A stretch of DNA of 64,000 nt from Pseudarthrobacter defluvii (GTDB taxonomy: Bacteria > Actinomycetota > Actinomycetes > Actinomycetales > Micrococcaceae): assembly GCF_030323865.1 (NCBI RefSeq), contig NZ_CP066362.1:3658001-3722000 (forward strand), read 5' to 3'. Numbering within the stretch: the stretch's first letter is position 1; every line of letters begins with the position of its first letter. Of this stretch, positions 1 through 7,797 are shown in pieces. The position numbers and the translations under genes are program-made. Under the pieces are notes generated by a model. The model was not told the origin of the DNA and did no database searches. It saw nothing but the letters and a program-made list of their open reading frames with translations.

Positions 1-1
1 T

Positions 2-262
2 TTCATCGCCGCGAGCGCCGCCATCGTCCCCGCCGTGTACGCGGAACTGTTCCCGACGTCGATCCGCACCGTGGGCGTGGGCGTCCCCTACTCCATCTGC
101 GTGGCAGTGTTCGGCGGCACCGCACCGTACCTGCAGCAGTGGCTGGGCTCCTCACTGGGCGCGCCGCAGGTGTTCAACGTGTACGCAGTGCTGCTGCTCG
201 TGGTCAGCGCGGCGTTCGTCTTCACCATCCCCGAGACCAAGGGCAAGGACCTGACGCACTAG
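2..262 (+). CDS. MFS transporter, C-terminal fragment (5' end outside window)
   Basis: The frame is open from the first base and ends at TAG 260-262, so only the last 86 residues are visible. They hold two or three hydrophobic segments and end with the motif VFTIPETKGKDLTH. PETKG after the last membrane helix is typical of the sugar-porter/metabolite:H+ symporter branch of the major facilitator superfamily, and YAELFPTSIRTVGVG is the usual loop-10 signature. The substrate cannot be told from this piece. It converges on the MBL-fold gene, and the two share a bidirectional hairpin terminator. Confidence 0.85.
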   Translation, partial: FIAASAAIVPAVYAELFPTSIRTVGVGVPYSICVAVFGGTAPYLQQWLGSSLGAPQVFNVYAVLLLVVSAAFVFTIPETKGKDLTH

Positions 263-276
263 GCTTTGGCCCGTCG

Positions 277-312
277 AAAGGTCCCCGGCGCATATGGGCG
301 CCGGGGACCTTT
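277..312. terminator. Bidirectional rho-independent-like hairpin between convergent genes
   Basis: Perfect 15-bp inverted repeat (AAAGGTCCCCGGCGC at 277-291 and its complement at 298-312) around a 6-nt loop. It sits between the MFS gene end and the convergent MBL-fold gene end. The stem ends in TTT on both strands. Confidence 0.85.
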
Positions 313-338
313 GGTTCATGCCTGCTCGAGCCCTCCGG

Positions 339-1082
339 TCAGTGCGCGCCGATCCGCCGTGCCTCACGGACCGCTGCTTCCGCACCCTCTTTCCAGGGCA
401 TGCCATGGCCGGGCAAGAGCGTGGTTGCTCCCGTGGCCGCAATGGCCTCCAGCGAGGCCAGCGCTTGGCCTGTGTCCTTAGTGGCGGCGGATGCCACGAT
501 CTGGGGTCCGGACTGGCCGGTGTACGGGTCGAGTGTCACCAGGGCGTCGCCGGTGAGGAGGACGCCCCGGTCCGGCAAGTGCAGGATGCAGTGCCCGTCG
601 GTGTGCCCGGGAGTATGGACGACGTCGGGACGCCCGGTGACAGCGTCAGCCACCCCGGTGCCCAACGGCTTGGTGTCGGGGATGCCTTTCACCGTCAGGG
701 CTCCTGCTGCCGCCATCCGGCCAAGTGCCGGCAGCGACTTGGGATGGGTGAAGGGGTAGAGGAAGCGGTTGCGCTGCGGCTTGTAGCGGTAGGGGTGCGC
801 CGCCAGGCGGGCGTCCTCCGCGTGGACCAGGACCGGGATGCCCCATTGCCTGTGTGCCCGCAGCGCAAAACCGACATGGTCGAAATGGCCGTGCGTGAGG
901 ACCAGGGCCTTGACGTCCTGCGGGCGCCAGTTCCGTTCCTCCAGGAGCTGCGTGAGCATGGGCCACATGCTCGGCAGGCCTGCATCCACCAGGGTCACGC
1001 CGTGGTCATCCTCGACAACGTAGCAGTTGACGTTGGCGTGGGATATCAGGTGGACGCCTTCTGCGACGTTGGGGATAAGCAT
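339..1082 (-). CDS. MBL-fold metallo-hydrolase
   Basis: A 247-residue metallo-beta-lactamase-fold protein. The metal-binding motif THGHFDHVG lies near residue 64, the second-shell histidine motif HTPGHTDGH near 157, and LTGDALV near 176 supplies the bridging aspartate; a late PGHGMPW closes the set. These define a dinuclear-metal hydrolase of the glyoxalase II/lactonase type. The substrate is unknown. It lies 100 nt downstream of, and on the same strand as, a LacI-family regulator, so it may belong to that regulator's target unit. No good Shine-Dalgarno sequence precedes the ATG. Confidence 0.85.
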   Translation of the reverse strand: MLIPNVAEGVHLISHANVNCYVVEDDHGVTLVDAGLPSMWPMLTQLLEERNWRPQDVKALVLTHGHFDHVGFALRAHRQWGIPVLVHAEDARLAAHPYRYKPQRNRFLYPFTHPKSLPALGRMAAAGALTVKGIPDTKPLGTGVADAVTGRPDVVHTPGHTDGHCILHLPDRGVLLTGDALVTLDPYTGQSGPQIVASAATKDTGQALASLEAIAATGATTLLPGHGMPWKEGAEAAVREARRIGAH

Positions 1083-1182
1083 GAAAGGAAGGTACCCAGG
1101 AACCGGCCGACTAACGCTGCGACGGCAGGGGAACCGATGGCGGCATTGCCGTGAACGCGTTCATGGTCCTGGCCGGAACAGG

Positions 1183-2244
1183 TCAGGTTGCTGGGCCGGC
1201 AGGGGCGGCGACGGAATCGCGGACCATCATGGTGCAGCCCAGTACGGCAGGCCCAGCTGCCGTCCGGGAAAGGTCGGCCTTCCCCTCGAGGGCGTCAATA
1301 AGGAGCCCGGCCGCCCAGGCAGCCATCCTGTAATGCGGCAGTTCCACGGTGGTCAGGGCCGGGTGGAGACTGTCCGCAATCAACTCCTGGTCGGCGAAGC
1401 CCATGACGGAAAGGTCACCCGGAATGGAGAGTCCCAAGTGGGCAGCCGCACGGTAGGCGCCCATCGCCATGCGGTCGTTGCAGCAAAACAGTGCCGTAGG
1501 CATGTCGGCGGGGTGCTTGGGCGTGAGGATGCGCAGGGCTGCCTCGTAGCCGCCCTGCGCCTCGGGAACCCCTGACTCCACAGGTGCCGCGCCGCCGTCG
1601 AGCCCTGCTTCGTCAAGCGTCGCCCGGAAGGCCTGGACCAGTTGGCGGGATAAGGGAACGTCGTCGGCGTTGTCGATGAGGCCAAGGCGGGTGTGGCCTG
1701 CGTCAAGGAGGGCGTTCACGGCGTCGCGCATGCCGCCTTCCTCATCCGGAACCACTGCTGGAACTTTTGATTCCCCAGCCCCGGAGCCGACCAGGACTGC
1801 CGGCACACTGCCCAGGCTGGCCGGGACTTCCACCTTTCGGTGATGCAGGGTGGCGTACAGGATGCCATCCACGCGACGGTCCAGGAGGGCCCCGAAGTCT
1901 GCCTGGCGGGACGCACGGCCGGCTGAACCTGACGTGTTGATGATCAGAAGGCTGTACCCCCTGGCTTTGGCGGCCTCCTCTGCACCCAGGATGATCCTGC
2001 CTGCATGGGGCGTGGTGGCGATGTCCTCGCAGACCAGGCCCAGCATGCCGGTCCGCCGGGTACGCAGGGCCTGGGCCAGACGGTTTGGCCCGTACCCCAG
2101 CTGCTCCGCCGCGGACCGCACTTTGCTGCGGGTTTCCGGACTGATCCTGGCGTAGGGCACGTCGTTCAGGACATGGGAAACCGTGGTGACGGACACGCCG
2201 GCGGCCACCGCCACGTCCTTGATGCCGATAGTCCTGTTGCTCAC
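1183..2244 (-). CDS. LacI-family transcriptional regulator
   Basis: About 353 residues. An N-terminal LacI helix-turn-helix (TIGIKDVAVAAGVSVTTVSH) with hinge (RSAAEQLGYGPN) is followed by a periplasmic-binding-protein-like effector domain (LIDNADDVPLSRQLVQAF, FCCNDRMAMGAYRAA, MGFADQELIADSLHP). The family represses sugar or nucleoside catabolic genes until an effector binds. I chose the GTG at 2244 over the GTG five codons upstream because GGTGGG lies 6 nt before it and nothing usable precedes the other. A short inverted repeat upstream (TAGGG 2271-2275, CCCTA 2282-2286) may be its own operator. Likely targets are the adjacent MBL hydrolase or the MFS transporter; this is inference. Confidence 0.93.
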   Translation of the reverse strand: MSNRTIGIKDVAVAAGVSVTTVSHVLNDVPYARISPETRSKVRSAAEQLGYGPNRLAQALRTRRTGMLGLVCEDIATTPHAGRIILGAEEAAKARGYSLLIINTSGSAGRASRQADFGALLDRRVDGILYATLHHRKVEVPASLGSVPAVLVGSGAGESKVPAVVPDEEGGMRDAVNALLDAGHTRLGLIDNADDVPLSRQLVQAFRATLDEAGLDGGAAPVESGVPEAQGGYEAALRILTPKHPADMPTALFCCNDRMAMGAYRAAAHLGLSIPGDLSVMGFADQELIADSLHPALTTVELPHYRMAAWAAGLLIDALEGKADLSRTAAGPAVLGCTMMVRDSVAAPAGPAT

Positions 2245-2325
2245 CCGATTCCCACCCACCTTTTGGGCTCTAGGGTATCGGCCCTAACGGATGTTGCCTG
2301 ATGCCCGGCAAGGCATGCACGCAGG

Positions 2326-3156
2326 TCAGCCGGCCTGCGGCAGCACCAACAGATAACCGGCAGGCAGGGAGCTGCTCCACCGCCGCGGCTCGCGGACCAC
2401 GAACTGCGTGGCCAACTGCTCCGGCGTCAGCAGTGCATTGGGTGCCGGCGACGGCCCCCACTGCCCGCTCCCGTAGGGGTACAGCGGGTCAAGGACGTGA
2501 ATGCCGGTTACCTGGAAGTCCGGAAACTGGCGGGGGTCGCCCACCGACTCGAAGCCGCTCATCACCCAGGCGTGCCGGCCGCTCCACATCACCAGGCCGA
2601 CGGGCCGACCCGTTTCGGTGATGGCACGCGCCGCCGTCCGCAGCGCTTCCTGGTAGTCGGGAACGCTGACGACGCCGTACGGTCCCATTCCAGACAGGGT
2701 CAGCACCTGCGCCCAGCCGAACGGGTTGGCACCGTTGAACGATTCGGACGAGCGGGCGCGGGCCATCTCCCACAGTTCACTCTGCTGCGCACGGTCGGCC
2801 CAGGTTCCGCCCCCGGTGTCGTCAATCAGGTTGTGCGCCATCTGGATGCTCGCGGCCACGCACCAGTCGAAGGTGTACTGCGGAACGAAGTCCCCCTCGC
2901 GATACAGGTTCAGGGCGAACGCCTCCGGCGCGGGCGCCGGGACCGGAACCTGCGCTGGGACGGGGACAGTTGACGAAGTAGTGGCCGTTGCCGGCGGCGG
3001 GACGGGTAGAGCTTCGGCGACGGCGGGCTGCGCCGGCGCAGCCGACACGGATGGAACCGGGGTGCCCTCATCCAGGCTGACCGCCGGCGCGCAAGCGGCA
3101 GCCGCGGTCACCAGGCCAAGAAGCCAAGCGAGAAGACGGAGTCGGGCACCGTTCAT
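2326..3156 (-). CDS. Secreted lipoprotein with C39-like cysteine peptidase fold
   Basis: 276 residues. The N-terminus is a lipoprotein signal: basic residues, a hydrophobic stretch and a lipobox ending AAAAC at about residue 22. A Pro/Ala-rich linker runs to about residue 85. The globular part starts with YTFDWCVAASIQMAHN (candidate nucleophile Cys) and continues with SGRHAWVMSGF (candidate His) and THIHVLDPLYPYG-like sequence (Asp), the order seen in peptidase C39-like/papain-fold proteins. Exported on the cell surface, substrate unknown. A run of 7-bp repeats sits 35-75 nt upstream of the start, probably inside its promoter. Confidence 0.75.
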   Translation of the reverse strand: MNGARLRLLAWLLGLVTAAAACAPAVSLDEGTPVPSVSAAPAQPAVAEALPVPPPATATTSSTVPVPAQVPVPAPAPEAFALNLYREGDFVPQYTFDWCVAASIQMAHNLIDDTGGGTWADRAQQSELWEMARARSSESFNGANPFGWAQVLTLSGMGPYGVVSVPDYQEALRTAARAITETGRPVGLVMWSGRHAWVMSGFESVGDPRQFPDFQVTGIHVLDPLYPYGSGQWGPSPAPNALLTPEQLATQFVVREPRRWSSSLPAGYLLVLPQAG

Positions 3157-3190
3157 AGTCGGTCCAGTCTATCGCCGGGGAACCGGATTG

Positions 3191-3231
3191 GACCGGGGAC
3201 CGGGGACCGGGGACCGGGGACCGGGGACCGG
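3191..3231. repeat. Tandem 7-bp repeat (GACCGGG)n upstream of the lipoprotein gene
   Basis: Five exact GACCGGG units at 3191, 3198, 3205, 3212 and 3219 and a sixth with one change (GACCGGC) at 3225-3231. It lies 35-75 nt before the lipoprotein ATG on the minus strand. Short perfect tandem repeats of this type slip in replication, so copy number could vary between strains. Confidence 0.9.
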
Positions 3232-3275
3232 CGCCCCAATCCCGGCCTGCCATCCCACCTCCGGCGGCCCTCCAG

Positions 3276-3357
3276 TTGACTTGACAAATGCTCTGTGATG
3301 TTTATTGACAGAATAAAACAATTAACTTGACAAACTACACCAGTAGGCCGGTAGTCT
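3276..3357 (+). promoter_or_regulatory. AT-rich promoter region with three TTGACA boxes before the peptide/JmjC operon
   Basis: TTGACA occurs at 3281-3286, 3305-3310 and 3327-3332. The last is followed after 19 bp by TAGTCT (3352-3357), a plausible -10 box 36 bp before the peptide start. The 10-mer ACTTGACAAA is repeated exactly at 3279-3288 and 3325-3334. The block is far more AT-rich than its surroundings. The repeated decamer could be an operator for an unseen regulator. Confidence 0.55.
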
Positions 3358-3392
3358 CCCCCGGTAAGTTATTTGCCAAAAAAGGGGGAAAT

Positions 3393-3491
3393 ATGGAAAA
3401 CGAAACCACTGTAGGCGACGTTGATTCATTGTTTGAGGTTGTTGTCGAAGAAGCGCCCGTCGTCTCACCTCGGCAGGACGTAGGCCACTAA
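3393..3491 (+). CDS. 32-residue peptide, candidate RiPP precursor
   Basis: A short frame starting at ATG 3393 behind a strong purine-rich ribosome binding site (GGGGG, 4-5 nt spacing) and ending at TAA 3491. The peptide is MENETTVGDVDSLFEVVVEE followed by APVVSPRQDVGH. It is acidic in the first two thirds, with a leader-like DSLFEVVVEE stretch, and ends in a short polar segment with Ser, Arg, Gln, Asp and His. It is the first gene of a tight operon with two JmjC-type oxygenases and an MFS exporter, the context expected of a precursor peptide. An alternative is a regulatory leader peptide, but no attenuator is visible in the 65 nt before the next gene. Confidence 0.6.
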   Translation: MENETTVGDVDSLFEVVVEEAPVVSPRQDVGH

Positions 3492-3556
3492 CCGAATGGT
3501 GGGTTCCGGGCCCACGTCCGGAACCCACCAGGCTGCACAGAATTATTTGGGGAATA

Positions 3557-4507
3557 TTGAGTCTTACAAACGAACTCACGGCTGCGATCGACCGCGCCCT
3601 GACCTCCCGGAAAGCTGAACCTCGGTACCGTGTGTTCAAGGATGGCAACCTTAATTACCGCGCTTGCGCGGACGTCGCCATGAAGTGGCGGCAGCACGGC
3701 GGAAGGCCCCAGGACCAGTTGCGGGAGATTGCCGGCGGCGGCTCCGTGCTTGCCCTCAACGACATTGCTGCGTGGAACGATGGCATCCGCCAGTGCCTTC
3801 TTGACGACCAGCGGATGCTTCCGCCCACAGTTTCCGGCGGTGATATTGAGGCTACCGACGTCTACGCCTTCATCTCGGCCGGCGCCGGCTGGACAGCTTT
3901 CGGAGCCCACGTCGACTTTGAGCACTCCATCATCCTGGATGCCGACGGAGCCGGACGGGATGTCCTGACGTGGCCTGAAGGTGCGCAGTACGGACAAAGA
4001 ATGAACGAGGCACAGTCCTTCTTCGGTATCTCCTTCGATTGGAAGAAGTACGCCGGAGAATCAACACGCAATCGGATCGGACCTGGAGAGGTCGCCGTCA
4101 TCCGGTCCCGGCAACCGCATATCTTCCACGCCAACGGACCGGGCATGTTCCTGGGCATCAGCGCCGAGGGGCAGAACGGGACAGGGGCTGGATCCCCTAT
4201 ATCCCAACTGGCCGCCGGTAAGGCGTGGGCCCCCAAACACGATTCAGCTTTGGTAGAGGAAATCATGACCGCACCAATTCCTCCGCCGATCAGCATTTCA
4301 AGGGAATCTGGAATACGCCATTCCAGTACAGGAATACACTTTCACGGCAATTTCGTTGCAATTTCGTCCCATGAACACAAAATTATCGAGTCGCAGACAA
4401 TTGGGGGCATTATTGCCTCCTACGGACCCGGCTCAAGCCCTGCCATCCGCGCCCTTACCGCCAAGCTCGTTATGATCGGAGCAGCAATTGTCCCAACAAG
4501 TTTGTGA
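3557..4507 (+). CDS. JmjC/cupin-like Fe(II)/2-oxoglutarate oxygenase (first of pair)
   Basis: 316 residues with a TTG start preceded by GGGGAA. The segment SAGAGWTAFGAHVDFEHSII contains an H-x-D iron motif (His118, Asp120), and RQPHIFHANGPGMFLGIS (about 186-202) offers the distal histidine (His188 or His191). This is the double-stranded beta-helix arrangement of JmjC/cupin_8 hydroxylases, although overall the protein is divergent. The 3' third is unusually AT-rich (for example 4300-4410). Its end overlaps the next gene by 20 nt, which implies translational coupling. It probably hydroxylates or oxidises a protein or peptide side chain, most simply the upstream peptide. A catalytically weak partner subunit is also possible. 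Confidence 0.7.
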   Translation: MSLTNELTAAIDRALTSRKAEPRYRVFKDGNLNYRACADVAMKWRQHGGRPQDQLREIAGGGSVLALNDIAAWNDGIRQCLLDDQRMLPPTVSGGDIEATDVYAFISAGAGWTAFGAHVDFEHSIILDADGAGRDVLTWPEGAQYGQRMNEAQSFFGISFDWKKYAGESTRNRIGPGEVAVIRSRQPHIFHANGPGMFLGISAEGQNGTGAGSPISQLAAGKAWAPKHDSALVEEIMTAPIPPPISISRESGIRHSSTGIHFHGNFVAISSHEHKIIESQTIGGIIASYGPGSSPAIRALTAKLVMIGAAIVPTSL

Positions 4508-5486
4508 AAAAGATGAGCTCCTCGGTGCCCTCGATGACCTGGGCCTCGTCCACGATGGCGGCATGTACACCTCGCTGCGCCAGGCCCTCACCCCGGAGAC
4601 ATGTTCGCGGCTCGCAGGCGTCTTTTTCAACGCCTTGGGCAACGTCGGCACGTCCCGGTTCTCGGTGCGCGTCATCCACGCAGGGAAAGACCTTCATCCG
4701 GCCCAATTCCTTGAAAGCCGCACCGGTGATGGCCTGATTGACCATGTAAGCGTCAAGGATCGGGTCCTGCACCATTATCTGGAGCGGGGCGCAACGGTGG
4801 TTTTCGACCATGTGAACGACCACGTACCGTTTGCGCAGGCCATCCAGGACCGGGTTGAAGCCCTCACCGGATCGAAGTGCTGGGTACAGTGCTACATCAC
4901 CCAGGCCTCCAGCTCCGCTTTTGACATGCACCGGGACGATCATGCCTTCGTGATCGTCCAATTGTTCGGCAGTAAGGAGTGGCGCCACTCTGCCGAGACG
5001 GTACACGCGCCCGAGGCCACGGTGTACTCGCCGGGGACCGTGTCTTTTTACCCCAAGGGAACCCCGCACGATGTCCACGGCCTCGGTGAAATCTCCATGC
5101 ACCTCACCATCGCCTTTGAAGCATTCGACGGCCGGAAGTTCCAGGAACTTCCCGAGCAGAGCGCGGAATCATCGATCGTCCGCCGCCGCGGATCGGGGCT
5201 CCCCTACTCCATCAATACCGCTCTCATCAGCGAGGACACCCCGGCACGCCTAGCAGTGAGCCACGTCCCTGACAAAGCGGAAGATTCGGCAGCCCTCCAC
5301 GTATGGTCCGGCGCGGGTAAACTCGCCGTCCCGGCAAAATTCGAAGCGCTCCTCCACCACCTGGCCAGGCAACCTGAACTAACGCCGACGCAGGCAGCAG
5401 AGTGGTCCGGCATCGGCCTTGAAGACATCATGAATCTTTGGACCTTCGGGTTCAAGAACGGTCTTCTCCACAACCCGGCGCAGTAA
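4488..5486 (+). CDS. JmjC-domain protein hydroxylase with C-terminal winged helix (second of pair)
   Basis: 332 residues, TTG start at 4488 with GGAG six nt upstream. The JmjC core is clear: FDMHRDDHAFVIVQLFGSKE carries the H-x-D pair (His148, Asp150) and the KEWRH turn typical of cupin_4/cupin_8 proteins, and YPKGTPHDVHGLGEISMHLT carries the distal His194. The last about 90 residues (LLHHLARQPELTPTQAAEWS and onward) look like a winged helix, the layout of bacterial ribosomal oxygenases of the ROXA/YcfD type. In this operon the winged helix could hold a peptide leader. Its stop codon overlaps the start of the transporter (TAATG). Confidence 0.8.
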   Translation: MSQQVCEKDELLGALDDLGLVHDGGMYTSLRQALTPETCSRLAGVFFNALGNVGTSRFSVRVIHAGKDLHPAQFLESRTGDGLIDHVSVKDRVLHHYLERGATVVFDHVNDHVPFAQAIQDRVEALTGSKCWVQCYITQASSSAFDMHRDDHAFVIVQLFGSKEWRHSAETVHAPEATVYSPGTVSFYPKGTPHDVHGLGEISMHLTIAFEAFDGRKFQELPEQSAESSIVRRRGSGLPYSINTALISEDTPARLAVSHVPDKAEDSAALHVWSGAGKLAVPAKFEALLHHLARQPELTPTQAAEWSGIGLEDIMNLWTFGFKNGLLHNPAQ

Positions 5487-6736
5487 TGCTGCCAAAGTTG
5501 CTGCAGACTGCCGAACCGTTCAGGGTCCACGGATTTCCCCGGCTCTTCTTTGCCACCTTCGTCTCAGGATTGGGCGGAGCCCTCGTCCCCATTGCCTTCG
5601 CCCTTGAGAGCCACCGGATCGAGCCCTCCGGCTGGGGACTTACTGTTGTGTTGCTCGCGCTGTGGTCCGGCCGGTTTGCCGGGATGTTCATCGTCCAGAG
5701 GAGCCGGCCCGCCCGCAATCCACTGCGAGTTATGATCTCCTCGGACCTCGTACGCTTCGCCGCGCAGGCCGGCCTGCTGGTCTGGCTGCTCATCACGGGA
5801 ACCGGGGAAAGCCCGGGCGGGGCCATCACCGTCCTGTCCATCTCATCCGGGATCTACGGTGCTGCCCTGGCCTTTTTCCAGCCAGCACGGTTCACGGCAA
5901 TTCCTCGCCTGATCCCGGTTGAGCACCGGGGCCAGGTCAACGCCTGGCTGTCCGTGCTCGGCGATGCCTTCGCCATCATCGGGCCGCTCTTGGGCTCGCT
6001 GATCTTCCTATCCTTGGGGTTCGAAGCCATCCTGCTGATCGACGCGGCCGGATTCCTACTGGGCATCGCCGTCCTCTCCGGCATACGCCTGTCCGCCGGT
6101 TCCCGCGTGCCGGCTACTTCCTCAGAGGTACCGTCCCCGGCCAAGCCGTCCAGTCCCAGCCTGCCACCAGGGATCAACATGGGGCTGCTGACATGGCTGT
6201 TCGTGGCTTTGACAATCGGATTTCTGGGAACCGCCGGTCCCACACTGGTGATTGAGCAGAACTCACCGGCAACCTGGGCCGTTACGGCGGCGTTCATGGC
6301 CGCCGGGTCTTTAGTCGGTTCTGCGTCATCCTTGATCGGAGTCCTGCGGGAAATACCGTGGAAGTACCTGCACCTGTTGTGCTGCGTGGGTATCGCAGGC
6401 CAGCTGCTCTGCTTCCTGCTTGTTCCTGTTCCAGCGCTGCTTTGGGCCGCAGGGTTCATTGGGGCTGCATTGACTACGGCATCCGGGATCCAATGGGACA
6501 CGTTGGGCCAGTCCCTGGAGGCTGAGCTGGAAGTCCACGCATTTGCCGCGCGTGACCAGATCGTCAACACCGTGGGAGTCCCCGCAGGCATGTTGCTTTT
6601 CGGTGTTGCCGGTGCTTCCGGATCCACGCCGTTCATTGTGGTCGCCGTTGCGGGCACTGTGGCGCTAATGGGCCTGCTGATTGTCTTTACCCGGCAACCA
6701 GCTGCCGAGGAGGTTCATCCCGTCCCCGCGGGGTGA
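5486..6736 (+). CDS. MFS exporter of the JmjC/peptide operon
   Basis: 416 residues starting at the ATG that overlaps the preceding TAA. A longer frame opens at TTG 5438 but lies inside the oxygenase gene. About 12 hydrophobic segments are visible, in two halves separated by a Pro/Ser-rich loop near residue 215. The N-terminus (FFATFVSGLGGALVPIAFAL) and gene size fit the MFS_3/EntS-like drug and siderophore exporters. Position as the last gene of the operon suggests that it exports the modified product. Confidence 0.85.
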   Translation: MLPKLLQTAEPFRVHGFPRLFFATFVSGLGGALVPIAFALESHRIEPSGWGLTVVLLALWSGRFAGMFIVQRSRPARNPLRVMISSDLVRFAAQAGLLVWLLITGTGESPGGAITVLSISSGIYGAALAFFQPARFTAIPRLIPVEHRGQVNAWLSVLGDAFAIIGPLLGSLIFLSLGFEAILLIDAAGFLLGIAVLSGIRLSAGSRVPATSSEVPSPAKPSSPSLPPGINMGLLTWLFVALTIGFLGTAGPTLVIEQNSPATWAVTAAFMAAGSLVGSASSLIGVLREIPWKYLHLLCCVGIAGQLLCFLLVPVPALLWAAGFIGAALTTASGIQWDTLGQSLEAELEVHAFAARDQIVNTVGVPAGMLLFGVAGASGSTPFIVVAVAGTVALMGLLIVFTRQPAAEEVHPVPAG

Positions 6737-6741
6737 ACCGC

Positions 6742-7797
6742 CTACCTACGCTTCCTGCTCATTTTGGTGGCCTGTTTCCACTGCTTCCGCTGTTCGGCCA
6801 TGGCCGCGGGGTTGTTCCGCCGTTCCTGGAAGGACAGCTCGCGCTGAACTGCCAGCCAGCTCTCCAACCGCCGCGCCGGAATCTCCCCGGCAGCGACTGC
6901 AGCCGCAACTGCGCATCCGGCGATTCCGTCGTGCGTGCAGTCCCCGAACCGGCAGTTCCGGGCAACGCCTGCGACGTCCTCGAACGTATCCGCAATCCCT
7001 TCCTGGGTAGCCTTCAGCGACAAAGACCGGATCCCGGGAATGTCCAGCATGACGCCGCTGGGCCACATGAAGAACAGGCGCCTCGTGGTGGTGGTGTGGC
7101 GGCCTTGCCCATCGCGCCGGACCGCTGCCACCGCCGCGTCAGCTCCGTCGAGGGCGTTGAGAAGCGAGGTCTTCCCGGCCCCTGAAGCACCGAGCATAGT
7201 GGTGGTTCCATGCTGTATCAGGCCACGCAAGTGGTCCAACCCGCGCCCATCGGCGATGCTGCTAAGGACTACCTCGATTCCAGCGCTGACCGGCGCCACA
7301 TAGTCCAGTAGTTCCTCGGGGTCCGCGCATAAGTCAGCCTTCGTCACAACTAATACCGGTGTTGCACCCGAGTCCCATGCCATGACCTGCATGCGTTCCA
7401 CGGCCCTGAGGCTGGGCCGCGGAACGGCGGCAACAACTATCAGCACAACGTCGATGTTGGCCGCCAGTACTTGCGTCCGGTTGCCGTCCGGATCGGGGCG
7501 TTCCACCGCAGTCCTGCGCCCGGCCAAACCCAGGATTTTTCCGTCCCGGACCGCCGCCCAGTCTCCGGCTACAGGAGTTACGTCCAGGGCGGAACTGAAC
7601 GTAACAGTCTCACTGGCCATATACCCGTCCACAAGTAACATCACGTCTGCATATCCCCCATGGACAATAACCACCCGGGCGATCCGGGCACCTTCATGCG
7701 CCAGGGCGAATGAGGTGTCGTCGCCAGGGGTCCAGCCAAGGCGTTCATGCTGATGTCCATGCGAGGGCTGAGGGTGTTGGGGGAGGTCTTCCGGCAC
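6742..7797 (-). CDS. rsgA: Ribosome small-subunit-dependent GTPase A
   Basis: 351 residues, GTG start behind AAGGA. The order of G motifs is circularly permuted as in RsgA/YjeQ: VTKAD (G4) precedes GASGAGKTS (G1/P-loop) and DIPGIRSL (G3). An N-terminal OB-fold region (about 30-110) and a C-terminal zinc knuckle (CRFGDCTHDGIAGC) are present. RsgA acts in late 30S maturation, releasing RbfA and using GTP on the ribosome. It converges with the peptide-exporter gene, only 5 nt between stops. Actinobacteria usually have an rsgA elsewhere, near aroA, so this may be a second copy; that cannot be settled here. Confidence 0.93.
   Translation of the reverse strand: MPEDLPQHPQPSHGHQHERLGWTPGDDTSFALAHEGARIARVVIVHGGYADVMLLVDGYMASETVTFSSALDVTPVAGDWAAVRDGKILGLAGRRTAVERPDPDGNRTQVLAANIDVVLIVVAAVPRPSLRAVERMQVMAWDSGATPVLVVTKADLCADPEELLDYVAPVSAGIEVVLSSIADGRGLDHLRGLIQHGTTTMLGASGAGKTSLLNALDGADAAVAAVRRDGQGRHTTTTRRLFFMWPSGVMLDIPGIRSLSLKATQEGIADTFEDVAGVARNCRFGDCTHDGIAGCAVAAAVAAGEIPARRLESWLAVQRELSFQERRNNPAAMAEQRKQWKQATKMSRKRR

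Noticed and set aside
3191..3231. CRISPR-like array
   Set aside because: The 7-bp units have no spacers; it is a simple tandem repeat.
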